Program-made: the position numbers and the translations under genes | Source: Methanosarcina sp. ERenArc_MAG2 | GTDB taxonomy: Archaea > Halobacteriota > Methanosarcinia > Methanosarcinales > Methanosarcinaceae | Length of the DNA stretch: 64,000 bases | Assembly: GCA_023955635.1 (NCBI GenBank) | Contig: JAMXHR010000002.1 | Location: 310,001 to 374,000, forward strand | Direction of reading: 5' to 3' | The notes under the pieces: generated by a model | What the model saw: the letters and a program-made list of their open reading frames with translations, nothing else | What the model was told of the DNA's origin: nothing | The model's database searches: none | Shown here: in pieces, positions 9,403 through 18,752 of the stretch | Layout of the letters: each line of letters starts with the position of its first letter | How positions within the stretch are numbered: the first letter of the stretch is position 1

Positions 9403-10928
9403 ATGCACCCGAAAACCCAACAGATCCTTGAAGTCTTCGAAGAAATAAATAAAATCCCGCGGCTTTCAAAGCACGAAGAAGAAATTTCTCTCTGGCTACA
9501 GGAATGGGGCAGGTCCAGGGACTTTGAGGTAAAAGCCGATTCCTTAAACAATGTCCTTATCAAAGCTCCTGCAACATCTGGCTATGAGAATTCTCCCATA
9601 CTCGTTCTGCAGGGGCACATGGACATGGTCTGCGAGAAATGTAAGGACTCTAAACATGACTTTTCCAGAGACCCCGTAAAATGCATTTGTGACGGGAACT
9701 GGATGCGGGGAGATGGGACTTCCATAGGGGCAGATAATGGAATTGCACTTGCAGTCGGGATGGTGCTGGCAGATGCAGGACAGAAAGGAGAAATCGGACA
9801 TCCGCCACTTGAACTTCTTTTACGGTAGATGAGGAAACAGGTTTGACAGGAGCACAGGGGCTTGAAGTTGGTTTCTTTGAAGGAAAATTGCTCCTGAATC
9901 TGGACTCCGAGGATGAAGGGGTTTTCGTAGTAGGGTGTGCAGGCGGGCAGAATTCCCTGATAACACTTCCTGTTGAGTGGGAACTATTTGACTGCGAAAA
10001 AGAAAGTTTATTCAGGTTTTTCAGGCTCTCTGTCGAGGGGCTGGAAGGTGGACATTCCGGGGTTGAAATCGACAAGCAGCGTGCAAATGGGATACAGCTT
10101 ATCTCCCTTGCACTGGTCGGGCTCAAGCAAAAGATAGGGGCAGAAAATATAAGGCTTGTCCTGCTAAACGGGGGCAGCGTACACAATGCAATCCCCAATA
10201 CAGGAGAGGCATTTTTCGCACTTCAGATTGAAAAGATCGAGAAGGCCGAAGAAGCCGTGGCAGGCATCAGGAAGGCGTTTCAGGTTGAATATGCAAAAAC
10301 CGACCCTGACCTGGTTCTGGAGTTCAAAGAGGTTGGCAGGAAAATAGCCTTTGAAACTGCCGGAGATGAGATCACCAGAAAGGAAGTGCCCTGCATTCGG
10401 GTCTTTTCTTCAGGCATAGAAGAGAGGCTTATAGGGCTGCTTCTGGGGCTACCGCATGGGGTTTACAGGATGTCGGATACCATCCCGGGGCTTGTGGAAA
10501 CCTCAAATAACCTCGCAACAGTGCGGACAAAGGAAAACGAAATAATGATTATATCAAGCCAGCGAAGTTCCATTACTCTCAAGCTGGCTGAAATTACCGG
10601 AACGGTGGAAGCCGTAGCAAAGCTGGCAGGAGCCCGGATTGAACATGATTCCGGATACCCTGCCTGGGAGCCTGACCTGAAGTCAGGTTTGCTTTTAAAA
10701 TGCAGGCAGGTCTATAACGAAACTTTCGGGAAAGAGGCTGAGATTAAAGTCGTGCATGCAGGGCTTGAATGCGGAATTATCGGTTCTGTGTATGAAGATA
10801 TGGAAATGATTTCCTTAGGACCGACTATCAAAGACCCGCATTGTCCTGCAGAAAGAATTTTCATTCCTTCGATTGAAAAGATATGGATTTTCCTGGAAAA
10901 CCTGCTGAAGAGTTATCGATGTTCATAA
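9403..10928 (+). CDS. Aminoacyl-histidine dipeptidase, PepD-like M20 family (one frameshift)
   Basis: Zinc-dependent cytosolic dipeptidase of the M20 family. Metal-binding landmarks are present: GHMDMV (H and D ligands), GADNGIA, VDEETG (catalytic Glu) and LNLDSEDEG, with a C-terminal histidine region (GPTIKDPHCPAE). As read the frame ends at 9828 just before the catalytic VDEETG; one extra T in the TTTT run near 9820 restores it and gives about 509 residues, the typical length. The stop met at 9826-9828 is TAG, but pyrrolysine readthrough is not needed because the other frame continues the family sequence exactly. Convergent with, and overlapping by six bases, the UPF0114 gene. Confidence 0.88.
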
Positions 10929-11498
10929 TTCGGCTTCAATCTTTTTTTCGGGGCATAAATGGGCTGGTATCCCGCTCTCCGAGGTTTCCTTACTGTCGTC
11001 TGTCCTGGTTTTCCCATCATTTTTCCCCGTCATTATAGAACGCACTTTCATGAAATAAGCCAGCGCTGCGATGGGTAAAGCATAGCCTATCCCGGAGACA
11101 GCAAGGTTGTTTATTTGTTCTTCAAAGATAACACTTAAGAAATTCACCGCAAGCACAACAATCGTCAGCCCCACAAGATTTAATTCAAGTTCTTGAATAT
11201 TATGCGTTTGCAGCCATGGAGATAGAGGAAGAGGTTCAATAAACAGTTCGTATAGGCCCAGTGAAGTAATGAAGAGTACTGTGCCGACCAGAAAGAGATG
11301 AATAATCTGCACAATTCCAACAATTATATTCCCCTCGGTAGCTGTTTCCCCCTCTATTCCTGAAATCAGTTCCAACAGAAAACGAATAAGAGTGATTCCC
11401 CCTTTGATAAACAGGATGACAGCCGCAAGAGATAGCCCGATAACCGGAATAAGCACAAAGAAGCGCATTCCTGCGATAAATTTTACGAGTCTAATCAT
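10923..11498 (-). CDS. UPF0114 (YqhA-like) membrane protein
   Basis: 191 residues with four hydrophobic segments at about residues 10-32, 58-82, 105-127 and 133-152, and a charged C-terminal tail. The pattern (KFIAGMRFFVLIPVIG... VQIIHLFLVGTVLFI... GLYELFI) is that of the UPF0114/YqhA family of small inner-membrane proteins, whose function is unknown. The start ATG at 11498 is the first in frame. Convergent with the dipeptidase gene. Confidence 0.8.
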   Translation of the reverse strand: MIRLVKFIAGMRFFVLIPVIGLSLAAVILFIKGGITLIRFLLELISGIEGETATEGNIIVGIVQIIHLFLVGTVLFITSLGLYELFIEPLPLSPWLQTHNIQELELNLVGLTIVVLAVNFLSVIFEEQINNLAVSGIGYALPIAALAYFMKVRSIMTGKNDGKTRTDDSKETSESGIPAHLCPEKKIEAEL

Positions 11499-11753
11499 CA
11501 GATACCTTCTTACTTTATCTTTTTGTTTCTGCTGCTGTGTTTAGGAAGCTTCACCTACTTCTGATTTGATTCAGCCAATCTCTTACCAGGATATTATTTT
11601 AAAAATTTATCCGCAATCGACTGTGCTGTATTCTCCGTGCAAGTGCATGGATCTCACTAAAGGGTGATCATCTTGTCTGACTATTAATTCCGAAAAACTG
11701 AAATGGTTTCCAGAGAGTAAACTCCCTGGTGAAACCTTCTTTTATTGCCTGTG

Positions 11754-12241
11754 TTATTCTTCGGCAAAGGCTGCACGCAGCTTTTCCTCTTCTGCTTTGG
11801 ACAGGTTGGAAGCAATAAGTTCAAAATTTAACTGCTTCACGGCTTCAAGAACTCTATCTTCCACTGCATCGCTGGTCATAAGGAAGAGGGCTGAAGTGCC
11901 TTCGGTTACTTTGCTGCGGATTGTCCGGATAAACTCATCATCAATGCCGATATCGGTCATTGAACCTGTCAGCGCACCTATAGCAGCTCCTACTGCCAGA
12001 CCAATTATAGGAACAAAAAAGATCAGGCCGAATAGCATGCCCCAAAAAGCACCACTCAATGCCCCTGCACCTTTCAGGTCATGCAACTGCTCGGTCTTTG
12101 GCTTCTTTTTCCCTCAGGCCAGGTAACAATAGCCGCATCATGCAGGTTGATCAGCTTTTGCTTGCTCAAATCTTTTATCACGTCAAGCGCCTTTGCAGCA
12201 CCATCTGCGGTTTCAAACTTCAGAACTGTTAAAGTTGCCAT
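11754..12241 (-). CDS. DUF1269 family protein with glycine-rich membrane hairpin (frameshift)
   Basis: Starts MATLTVLKFETADGAAKAL at 12241, then changes frame at the A-run near 12106-12112 and continues HDLKGAGALSGAFWGMLFGLIFF... to 11754. Repaired, it is about 162 residues: an N-terminal alpha/beta part, a Gly/Ala-rich hydrophobic hairpin (about residues 60-95) and a C-terminal part (ALFLMTSDAVEDRVLEAVK). This is the DUF1269 layout, linked in some organisms to stress responses but without known biochemistry. A decayed relative lies at 15139-15614. Confidence 0.8.
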
Positions 12242-12872
12242 TACTTAAACTTCCCCCTTTATTTAAGGATTTAATTTGCCGTTATTTTCATGTCCGCTGA
12301 TATGCGGAACTGTTATTCCCTATTATTTACTGCTCATCCAGGCTATGTCCCGCGTAACGGAGGAGTAGTCTTTTCTTTTTAATATCAAAAACTCTTTTTT
12401 AAAGCATAGAGCTTTGATATTTTTTATAATATATTGAGAGAAGGGAGTGTTCAAAACCAGTGCACTACTTTACTTCAGGAAATCGCGGATATATTAGTAT
12501 CCAGAGATTTGAGTAAAGTGATACCTACGTCAATATAAGCTATCAAAGATCAGTAATAGTAATTCATACTGTAGCAATTGGTAGCGTTTATAGCCGATGA
12601 TATCTGAAATGGAAAAATAGCTTATTCGGCGCACCCTTTCTTATGCCTGATCAGGCAAGGTAGAAAAGGGTTTGCCAGATGTCTGTCTGAAAATATTGGA
12701 AAACAGCATATAAGCTTTCCATTCAGCTGATTTTGATATTATCCCCACTCATATCATTTACAGAGCCTGCAGTCCCAATTCACAGGCCTGGATTCGAGAA
12801 TGCTAATAATATAATCCTTTCTTTATGTATATGATGTTATACAGGTTTACATACTTTATCTGATGATGTCTG
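12242..12872. other. Intergenic region, nothing recognised
   Basis: No gene or RNA recognised. AT-rich, with a TATA-like TTTTTTATAATATATTG near 12420. Confidence 0.35.
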
Positions 12873-12991
12873 TAGGACTTACGCATTTGAAGTACCAAAT
12901 CAACTACAGTAGGCTTACAACTTTCTGAAATTCAAATTCTAAATCTGATGGTTACTGTGCTTGATTTTGAATCTGAAGTGCGTAAGTCCTG
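12873..12991. mobile_element. MITE with AGGACTTACGCA ends, copy 1
   Basis: About 118 bp bounded by AGGACTTACGCATTTGAA and its near-perfect inverse ending GTGCGTAAGTCCT. The interior is not coding. A second member with the same ends lies at 59325-59441. Confidence 0.75.
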
Positions 12992-13065
12992 GTCTGGTAA
13001 GCTAATTAAGCTGTTTTAGAGCAGTTAAGGTGTTATTTCTTTGAAATCGTCAATCTTGAGGAATT

Positions 13066-13515
13066 TCAAAATGAATTTTCTACAACTTTTTCCTCGTCCT
13101 GATCTTCACTTCCACCTGATTCCATCAGTTTAGCCAGCCAGCGTGTCTCCTCGGAACTTTCCAGAATTATCTTTACAACCATTGTAAGGGGTACGGCAAT
13201 CAGTGCACCTGAAGCCCCAAGCACATAAGCCCAGTAAAATAGAGACAGAAATACAATTGAAGGAGATAATTTAAGGCCTTTTCCTGCAAGAGATGGAAAA
13301 ATAACATTTTCTACGAGCGTATTGACAAGCGAGATGCCGACAAGGACGGCCAGTGCCCCTACAAATCCGTATTTGAATAGTCCAAGGAGCATAGGTGGAA
13401 GAGCAGCCAGGATAAAACCCAGATAGGGGATATATCCGAGCAGGAATGTCAGGAAGCCCCAGAGAATCGCAAAATCTATACCGCCTGCAAGGAGAAGTGG
13501 AATTATTATTTGCAT
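13066..13515 (-). pseudogene. AI-2E family permease, C-terminal fragment
   Basis: 149 residues matching the last half of AI-2E/PerM-type transporters: LLAGGIDFAILWGFLTFLLGYIPYLG, a central hydrophobic hairpin and the LSPSIVFLSLFYWAYVLGASGALIAVPLT signature, then an acidic tail. Complete proteins are about 340-360 residues with eight membrane segments. A stop codon directly precedes the first ATG, and nothing upstream continues the family. A matching N-terminal fragment lies at 14425-14634, separated by another gene, so the permease is broken. Confidence 0.75.
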
Positions 13516-13624
13516 TTATAACTACATCCCCAACTTTCTCTTACTACTTGCGTTCTTATTTAATAATTTGGAGCAGAGCTCAAGTACCAAATATTTTTAT
13601 GTCGGAATTCCAGTTGGCAGCCAT

Positions 13625-14158
13625 TCAGAATGCAGTTGCTGACTTAGATCCCTTTTTCTTCTCCGCAAATTTAACCGCTTCTGCCAGTTCTTCCCCAACC
13701 GCGACGAGCAGTTCAGGTGTGAGCATGCCCTGGGAGACCAGTACTCCTCCGGCATCGCGAATTGCCTGTTTCAGGTTTTTTGCCCAGAGGTGTTCGATAA
13801 TAAGAATAGCAGCGGCGGTACCGTCAGGGACAGCATCGGTTATCTCCAGAATATCTTCTTCAGTTATTCCATAATTCTCCTGGGCTGCTGCCAGGATTCC
13901 TGCCTCTGTGCCTCCTTTAGCTCCTTCTTCACCGTCGGCTCCATACCCGATAAGTCCTCCTACGACAGCACCGAAACGCATTCTTTCCTCCTCGTCTAGC
14001 TGTGTGGCTTCCATAGACTTGATGTTCCCTTTTTCGTCTTTCCATACGAACAGCAAGTCAATGAGCCTGATCATTCCTTTATTCATGACTGACTCAAGTT
14101 CACTCCGGATCTGACCGTGGAAATTCGGATTATCAAATACGATGACTAAAAGCTGCAT
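13625..14158 (-). CDS. DUF6325/DUF1269-like protein
   Basis: 177 residues: beta-rich start (MQLLVIVFDNPNFHGQI), a segment typical of DUF6325-type proteins (GMIRLIDLLFVWKDEKGN), a glycine-rich stretch (GAVVGGLIGYGADGEEG), a helical domain that may dimerise, and a lysine-rich tail. Intact frame. It sits between two pieces of an AI-2E permease and near DUF1269 genes, an arrangement suggesting a stress- or envelope-related cluster. Function unknown. Confidence 0.7.
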   Translation of the reverse strand: MQLLVIVFDNPNFHGQIRSELESVMNKGMIRLIDLLFVWKDEKGNIKSMEATQLDEEERMRFGAVVGGLIGYGADGEEGAKGGTEAGILAAAQENYGITEEDILEITDAVPDGTAAAILIIEHLWAKNLKQAIRDAGGVLVSQGMLTPELLVAVGEELAEAVKFAEKKKGSKSATAF

Positions 14159-14424
14159 CGGCCCAAACGTTACTTCATCTATTTACTTATTCCCCCATTC
14201 TAAATTCTGCTATTCTGTCCGGTTTCTGTTGCACTGCGCTTCAAAGGTGCTGGTGGTCCTATGAATAAGCTATGAAATCTCCATGCAGTTCCGGTAGTTT
14301 CCTCCCCTTTATCAGGAACTCTGCAATCATAAAGCAGTCACAGCAGTATTGACACAAAAGATGTATAAAATTTAGAATATATATACACGAGCATGTATAA
14401 AATTAATCTTAAGATTAAATCGGC

Positions 14425-14634
14425 AGAAAGATAGAATCGGATTTAATTGGCTCTTTACAGGGCCGATAACTCCAGAGTACCTCTTCATCCACCGAGATAG
14501 GATCAATGCAGCAAAAACAGAGAAAAAACGGTTGTGAGTGTTGGAGCAATCGCTCGCATTCCGACTGTCAGGATAACCGCAGCGGTGCTGTAAAGTAAAA
14601 TTTTAGCTGGTATTGAGCTGCTGCTCACATTCAT
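14425..14634 (-). pseudogene. AI-2E family permease, N-terminal fragment
   Basis: ATG at 14634 follows an AGGAG ribosome binding site. The product starts MNVSSSSIPAKILLYSTAAV and, after a one-base slip in the T-run near 14539, continues FSVFAALILSRWMKR, the usual N-terminus of AI-2E permeases (first two membrane segments and the basic loop). The sequence stops resembling the family after about 70 residues, leaving roughly 120 residues missing relative to the C-terminal fragment at 13066-13515. Confidence 0.6.
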
Positions 14635-15138
14635 TATTTTTAACTCCTTTAAGTGTCAGCAACACGTTAAGCAATGAGATGAGTGGTTCTGGAACTATAA
14701 AGGGAGAACTACATGCCAATAATGTAAATCAATATGAAAATCAACCAGTCTTCTCCTCTACCCCTATCAATCATGTGCCATCTGGTCTATTGCGGCCGTA
14801 ATAGCCAGAATAAGCGCATTATCCTTTCCGGGAACAATCTATTCTCTTTCATTGTCTAGACTGATGACTCTTCGGATTGTTGCAGATCTATTCCCCCATA
14901 TAACAGCATTAATGTGTAATAATATATTCAAATCAATTTATGATTTTAGTATCTGCGAAAAAATCAACCCATAAAGAAGTGGATTTCGGATTAAATTGCT
15001 GAATTATTGAATTATTGGGTAATGGGCGTGAGTTATTGAAAACCATAAACAGAAGGAGTCATCTAGAATTTATTCAAATGTGGGGGATGTACTTGCTTTT
15101 TCGGAATTAATCAATGACTCATGGACACGACCAATTAT
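14635..15138. other. Intergenic region, nothing recognised
   Basis: No convincing gene. A 62-codon frame from 14613 lacks a ribosome binding site and lies opposite the permease fragment. A near-repeat of TTATTGATTTTTTGAA occurs at 15138-15172. Confidence 0.35.
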
Positions 15139-15614
15139 TTATTGATTTTTTGAATTATTGATTTTTTGAATTATTGTATCATCCCCATATAGGGGAGGAG
15201 GATTGCATTGCAAATCCCATGCTGAAGGTCGTAAAGGCCTCCTAGCTGGTTTGCCATGGAATGCACATAGCCCAAGGCGGTAATAACCTGCAAGATACTG
15301 AGCAGGTGCCATCATGTCCCTTGTCCTTACGTCTTCATTAATGGAACCTGCCAGCGAGCCCATAAGTAACTCCAACCGCCAGGCCAAATAGAGGAAAAAG
15401 ATCCGGCCAGCATGTCCAAAAAGCTCCGCTCAGTTCGTCTGCATCTGTTAAGTCAGTCCATTGTTCCGTTTGTTGTTTCTTTTTTCCCTCAGATCAGAGG
15501 ATAATGGCTTCATCATGCAAGATTGACCAGCTGCTGCTTGCTCAAATCTTGAACTTCATGAAGCTCCTTTACAGCACTATCGGTTTCAAACTTCAGAACG
15601 GTTAAAGTTGCCAT
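15139..15614 (-). pseudogene. DUF1269 family protein, decayed copy
   Basis: Begins MATLTVLKFETDSAVKELHE at 15614, almost identical to the start of the DUF1269 gene at 12241, then runs into stops after QQLVNL. Further pieces in other frames still resemble the family (SEGKKKQQTEQ, LSGAFW, FGLAVGV, GLAGS). Several indels and a missing C-terminus mark it as a real pseudogene, a duplicate of 11754-12241. Confidence 0.75.
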
Positions 15615-15643
15615 TAATCGAATTTCCATTACTGCTTACAGGT

Positions 15644-16783
15644 TTATATTTTCTTAAGCATGAGGGACATTATTCCGCGTTTCGAAGGCTTCATTGTTTG
15701 TGGGAAAAACATATCCATATCAGATGACCCAAACATTTCCTCATTAACCCGGCTGGTTATTTCATCAAATATCATCTTATAGGCAACGCAGTAGGGATCT
15801 ACACCCTTTATTTCGCCGTTTGTAGGCACTATGGCATTGTAAGGACATCCGCCTCTGCAATATTTGATATGGGAGCATTTGCCGCATGCGGTATCAACGT
15901 ATTCCTTAAATTGATGCATGCGCTTCCAGGCGTCGGATTGAGCAAGGTCTGCCATGGTCGGGTGGTCATAAACATTGCCCATAACATATTCGGGCATCCC
16001 TACAAACCGATAACATGGGTATATGTTTCCTTCAGGGCCGACTGCAAAGGTATCTCCCATGCAGTCAACGAAAGTGCAGACAGTTCCCCTACCCGTGAAT
16101 ACGCATTTGCATAGATGGTCAATGTTCATAACCTCAATTCTGCCCATGTTTTCCAGATATTTATCCAGAAGATAAATTAAAAGTTCTCCATACTCTTCCG
16201 GAGCAAGTGTCCATTTTTCAGGATTATCACCTTTTAAAGAAGGCAGGCAGGGGTGCAGTTTGAGAGTGAAACCGTTCTCCAGATAAAAATTGAAAATATC
16301 TTCTTTGAACTTTACGGAATGGGAAGTGAATGTGGTAATGAACCTCACATTAAGCCCGTGATCCCTGGCAATTTCATAGCCTTTCATGGTTTTTTCGTAG
16401 TATCCTTTTCCCCTTTGAAAGTCATTAAGTTCCTGGGGACCGTCCAGACTGGAGCCGATGGGGATATTATATTCGGCAAAAATTTTGGCTATCTCGGGGG
16501 TGAGCTTCCAGAGGTTTGTCTGTATTGCAAAAGCTATATTCCTGGGACTTAAACCCTCTACAAGCAGTGGCAGTGCCTCTCGATAAAAATCCGCGCCTGC
16601 CAGGAGCGGCTCCCCACCGTGGAAAGTAAATGTAACCGAATCTCCCCTGAGGCTTTCAAGCCATTCAACAACTTCTTTTACAGTTTCAATGCTCATTATC
16701 GGGGATTTTTCTTCCGAACTCCAGCAGTAACTACAATTAGCAGGGCAACCAAGAGTAGGGATCAGCATCACATGAAAAGGCAT
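15644..16783 (-). CDS. Peptide-modifying radical SAM/SPASM enzyme (Mhun_1560-like)
   Basis: 379 residues. The radical SAM cluster motif C-x3-C-x2-C is seen as CPANCSYC near residues 13-20, followed by FHGGEPLL and SSLDGP, typical of anaerobic sulfatase-maturase-like enzymes. The C-terminal half has SPASM-type cysteines (CTFVDC, YPCYRF, CGKCSHIKYCRGGCPYN, YC) for auxiliary 4Fe-4S clusters. It resembles the methanogen family of putative peptide-modifying radical SAM enzymes named after Mhun_1560. Such enzymes modify a small ribosomal peptide; no cysteine-rich precursor ORF is visible next to it here. Intact frame, start ATG 16783. Confidence 0.8.
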   Translation of the reverse strand: MPFHVMLIPTLGCPANCSYCWSSEEKSPIMSIETVKEVVEWLESLRGDSVTFTFHGGEPLLAGADFYREALPLLVEGLSPRNIAFAIQTNLWKLTPEIAKIFAEYNIPIGSSLDGPQELNDFQRGKGYYEKTMKGYEIARDHGLNVRFITTFTSHSVKFKEDIFNFYLENGFTLKLHPCLPSLKGDNPEKWTLAPEEYGELLIYLLDKYLENMGRIEVMNIDHLCKCVFTGRGTVCTFVDCMGDTFAVGPEGNIYPCYRFVGMPEYVMGNVYDHPTMADLAQSDAWKRMHQFKEYVDTACGKCSHIKYCRGGCPYNAIVPTNGEIKGVDPYCVAYKMIFDEITSRVNEEMFGSSDMDMFFPQTMKPSKRGIMSLMLKKI

Positions 16784-16957
16784 ATTTAAAGCACCTTTTT
16801 TTAAGCTTCTTTAAATTATTAGTAGTTTTCTAAGTTGCCCTGTCAAGAAAAACGGAGAATCGGATATTTATCCGGAATGATTTTTACATAGAAGACTATT
16901 TTACTAATTGATATCAAATATATTCAAGAAAGTGGATATAAATATTCAGGGGAAATC

Positions 16958-17140
16958 TTGCAAAATTTGAAGTATGTTCAGATGAAATGGGAAGATACTA
17001 TTTTCAGGATGAGAGCAAGGAACGGGCAGATCATAGCTGTAAACCAGAGCTACAACAACAAGGAAAACTGCCTGAAAGGAATCCAGTCCGTAAAATCAAA
17101 TGCTGCAGGTGAGCGTATTGTCATAGGAAGAAGAGCTTGA
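16958..17140 (+). pseudogene. YegP/DUF1508-type small protein, damaged
   Basis: The C-terminal part FRMRARNGQIIAVNQSYNNKENCLKGIQSVKSNA is the DUF1508 (YegP) repeat. The N-terminal strand (AKFEVCSDEMGRYYF) lies in another frame, joined at the TTTT near 17000-17003 by removing one T. No ATG, GTG or TTG stands before the correct first codon; the only start, TTG 16958, is in the shifted frame. So either two errors or real loss. The family is small, soluble and of unknown function. Confidence 0.55.
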
Positions 17141-17177
17141 AAAAGAAACTGAAGTAAAATCACAAGTGTAAAAAATA

Positions 17178-17585
17178 TTAGTGTAATTTTCGGAGCACAA
17201 TTCCTTCAAATCTGCATGTTGCAATTTTTCTTTCACGGAAGGCATAGAGGAAGACTTTAAAAAGGGCATAAAGCCTGAAATAATATGCAAGCAGGATGGG
17301 AGAGCGAAATCCGCTGATATATACAATTTTCTTATCGTCCCGAATGGAATCGTCCAGGAATTTTACGATCCCGTCAAAAGTTTCTATCTTAAGTGTACTT
17401 CCTCTCGGCAGGCGGGGTCCAAGCACCACTACGTCCTCTTCCATGCCGTCCGCACTTTCTGTTCCTTCTACAAAGCCGTAATTGAAAATTGTAGGCAGGG
17501 GAGAAAAGAAAGCTCTTTCATACCCTTTTTCTGTCCTGCAGTACTTCCAGAAACTGTATTTTGGAGTCTCTATAATAATTTTCAT
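17178..17585 (-). CDS. Divergent inorganic pyrophosphatase-like protein
   Basis: ATG 17585 follows an AGGCAGGA ribosome binding site and gives 135 residues; the longer frame to 17669 is less likely. The layout matches family I pyrophosphatases: KGYERAFFSPLPTIFNYGFVEGT, then DGMEEDVVVLGP where active enzymes have D-x-D-P-x-D, then GIVKFLDDSIRDDKKIVYIS. The middle metal-binding Asp is replaced by Met and the Pro by Glu, so hydrolysis of pyrophosphate by the usual mechanism is doubtful. A hydrophobic segment (FRSPILLAYYFRLYALFKVFL) follows, unusual for this family. Role unknown. Confidence 0.6.
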   Translation of the reverse strand: MKIIIETPKYSFWKYCRTEKGYERAFFSPLPTIFNYGFVEGTESADGMEEDVVVLGPRLPRGSTLKIETFDGIVKFLDDSIRDDKKIVYISGFRSPILLAYYFRLYALFKVFLYAFRERKIATCRFEGIVLRKLH

Positions 17586-17716
17586 GAGAAATTGTCCTGC
17601 CTGTAATCCGGAAATAGCCTTATCAGGTATCTTCCCATCCTTATGTTTTTCCATACCTTTTAGTTGCAAAAGCCAAAAGCATATATTAGATAATTCTTTA
17701 AAAGATGAAAATATAA

Positions 17717-17780
17717 CCTGAAAAACTTATCCTGAAAAACTTATCCTGAAAAACTTATCCTGAAAAACTTATCCTGAAAG
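17717..17780 (+). repeat. Tandem 14-bp repeat upstream of the Trm5-like gene
   Basis: The unit CCTGAAAAACTTAT is repeated four times with a partial fifth. It lies between the divergent pyrophosphatase-like gene and the methyltransferase start, 30 bases before the latter. Confidence 0.9.
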
Positions 17781-17811
17781 ACCCATAACCTGACAGGCAG
17801 AGGTATGCTGA

Positions 17812-18741
17812 ATGAGTTTTCGAAATAGAGTGAGCTTGCAAGATGCAATGAAAGGAACAATTGAGGAACCCCTGCTTCATATGGTCCCAAAACGTTTTGA
17901 TTATATAGGGAATGTGGCAATAATTTCAGTTCCTGCGGAACTTGAGGCTTATAAAGAGGCTATTGCCTCAAAACTCTTTTCGATGAGAGGAAACACGCGC
18001 GCTGTGCTTAATAAGGTAAGTAAACTTGAAGGAGAGCACAGGGTTGCTGACTTCGAGCTTCTGCTTGGCGAATCCACTGAAACCATTCACAGGGAAAACG
18101 GCTACACCTATAAACTGGATGTAAAAAAAGTCTTTTTTAACCCTCGCCTGCACGCGGAAAGAAAAAGGATAGCCTCAAAAATTACCCCTGAGGAACAAAT
18201 TATAATTCCTTTTGCAGGAGTGGGTCCTTTTGTGCTCCCTGCTGCAGGAAAAGGAGCAACGGTGTATGCTATCGAAATAAATCCCTCTGCCTGCGCCTTC
18301 CTAAAGGAGAATATTCGGATAAACAGGCTTGAAGAACTGGTAACTGTTATTCAGGAAGATCTTGGGACCTTCTTTCAGACCTCCGGTTATGTAAAAACCG
18401 GTGGAGAATTCGGAAATGGCGGAAAAACCGGAGATCCGACTTTTCCTGGTCTGCCAGTCTGCCCGGGTGAGGGAGACGATGAAGGTTTTCAGGTTCCAGA
18501 AAATGGATTTGATAGGGCTATCATGCCGACTCCTTACGGTATGGATCATTTTCTCGGAGGAATCTCAAAGTTCGTAAAAAAGGGCGGGTACATTCATTTC
18601 TACACTTTTAAAGCCGGATCCCAGATTCCAGGGCTAATTGAGGAGTATAAAAAAATGGGGCTTGAAGTGGAGCTGTACAGGCATAGCGGAAATGTCGCTC
18701 CGGGCATCAGCAGATGGGTTTTCGACCTGATTAAAAAATAA
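17812..18741 (+). CDS. Trm5-like SAM-dependent tRNA methyltransferase
   Basis: 309 residues with Trm5/Taw2-family features: NPRLHAERKRIA, SAM-binding motif PFAGVGPFVLPAAGKGATVYAIEIN split over about residues 140-165, and MPTPYGMDHFL at the place of the catalytic N/D-P-P-Y-type loop. These enzymes methylate or modify G37 of tRNA, or act in wyosine-type base synthesis. A low-complexity Gly/Pro insert (about residues 200-230) is unusual. The start ATG 17812 has a GAGGT site upstream. Intact frame. Confidence 0.82.
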   Translation: MSFRNRVSLQDAMKGTIEEPLLHMVPKRFDYIGNVAIISVPAELEAYKEAIASKLFSMRGNTRAVLNKVSKLEGEHRVADFELLLGESTETIHRENGYTYKLDVKKVFFNPRLHAERKRIASKITPEEQIIIPFAGVGPFVLPAAGKGATVYAIEINPSACAFLKENIRINRLEELVTVIQEDLGTFFQTSGYVKTGGEFGNGGKTGDPTFPGLPVCPGEGDDEGFQVPENGFDRAIMPTPYGMDHFLGGISKFVKKGGYIHFYTFKAGSQIPGLIEEYKKMGLEVELYRHSGNVAPGISRWVFDLIKK

Positions 18742-18752
18742 GTGTAAGTTTT

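Noticed and set aside
9826..9828. In-frame TAG in the dipeptidase gene as a pyrrolysine codon
   Set aside because: Methanosarcina can read TAG as pyrrolysine, but after this TAG the frame does not match the family, whereas the neighbouring frame continues exactly with VDEETG. A missing T explains it.
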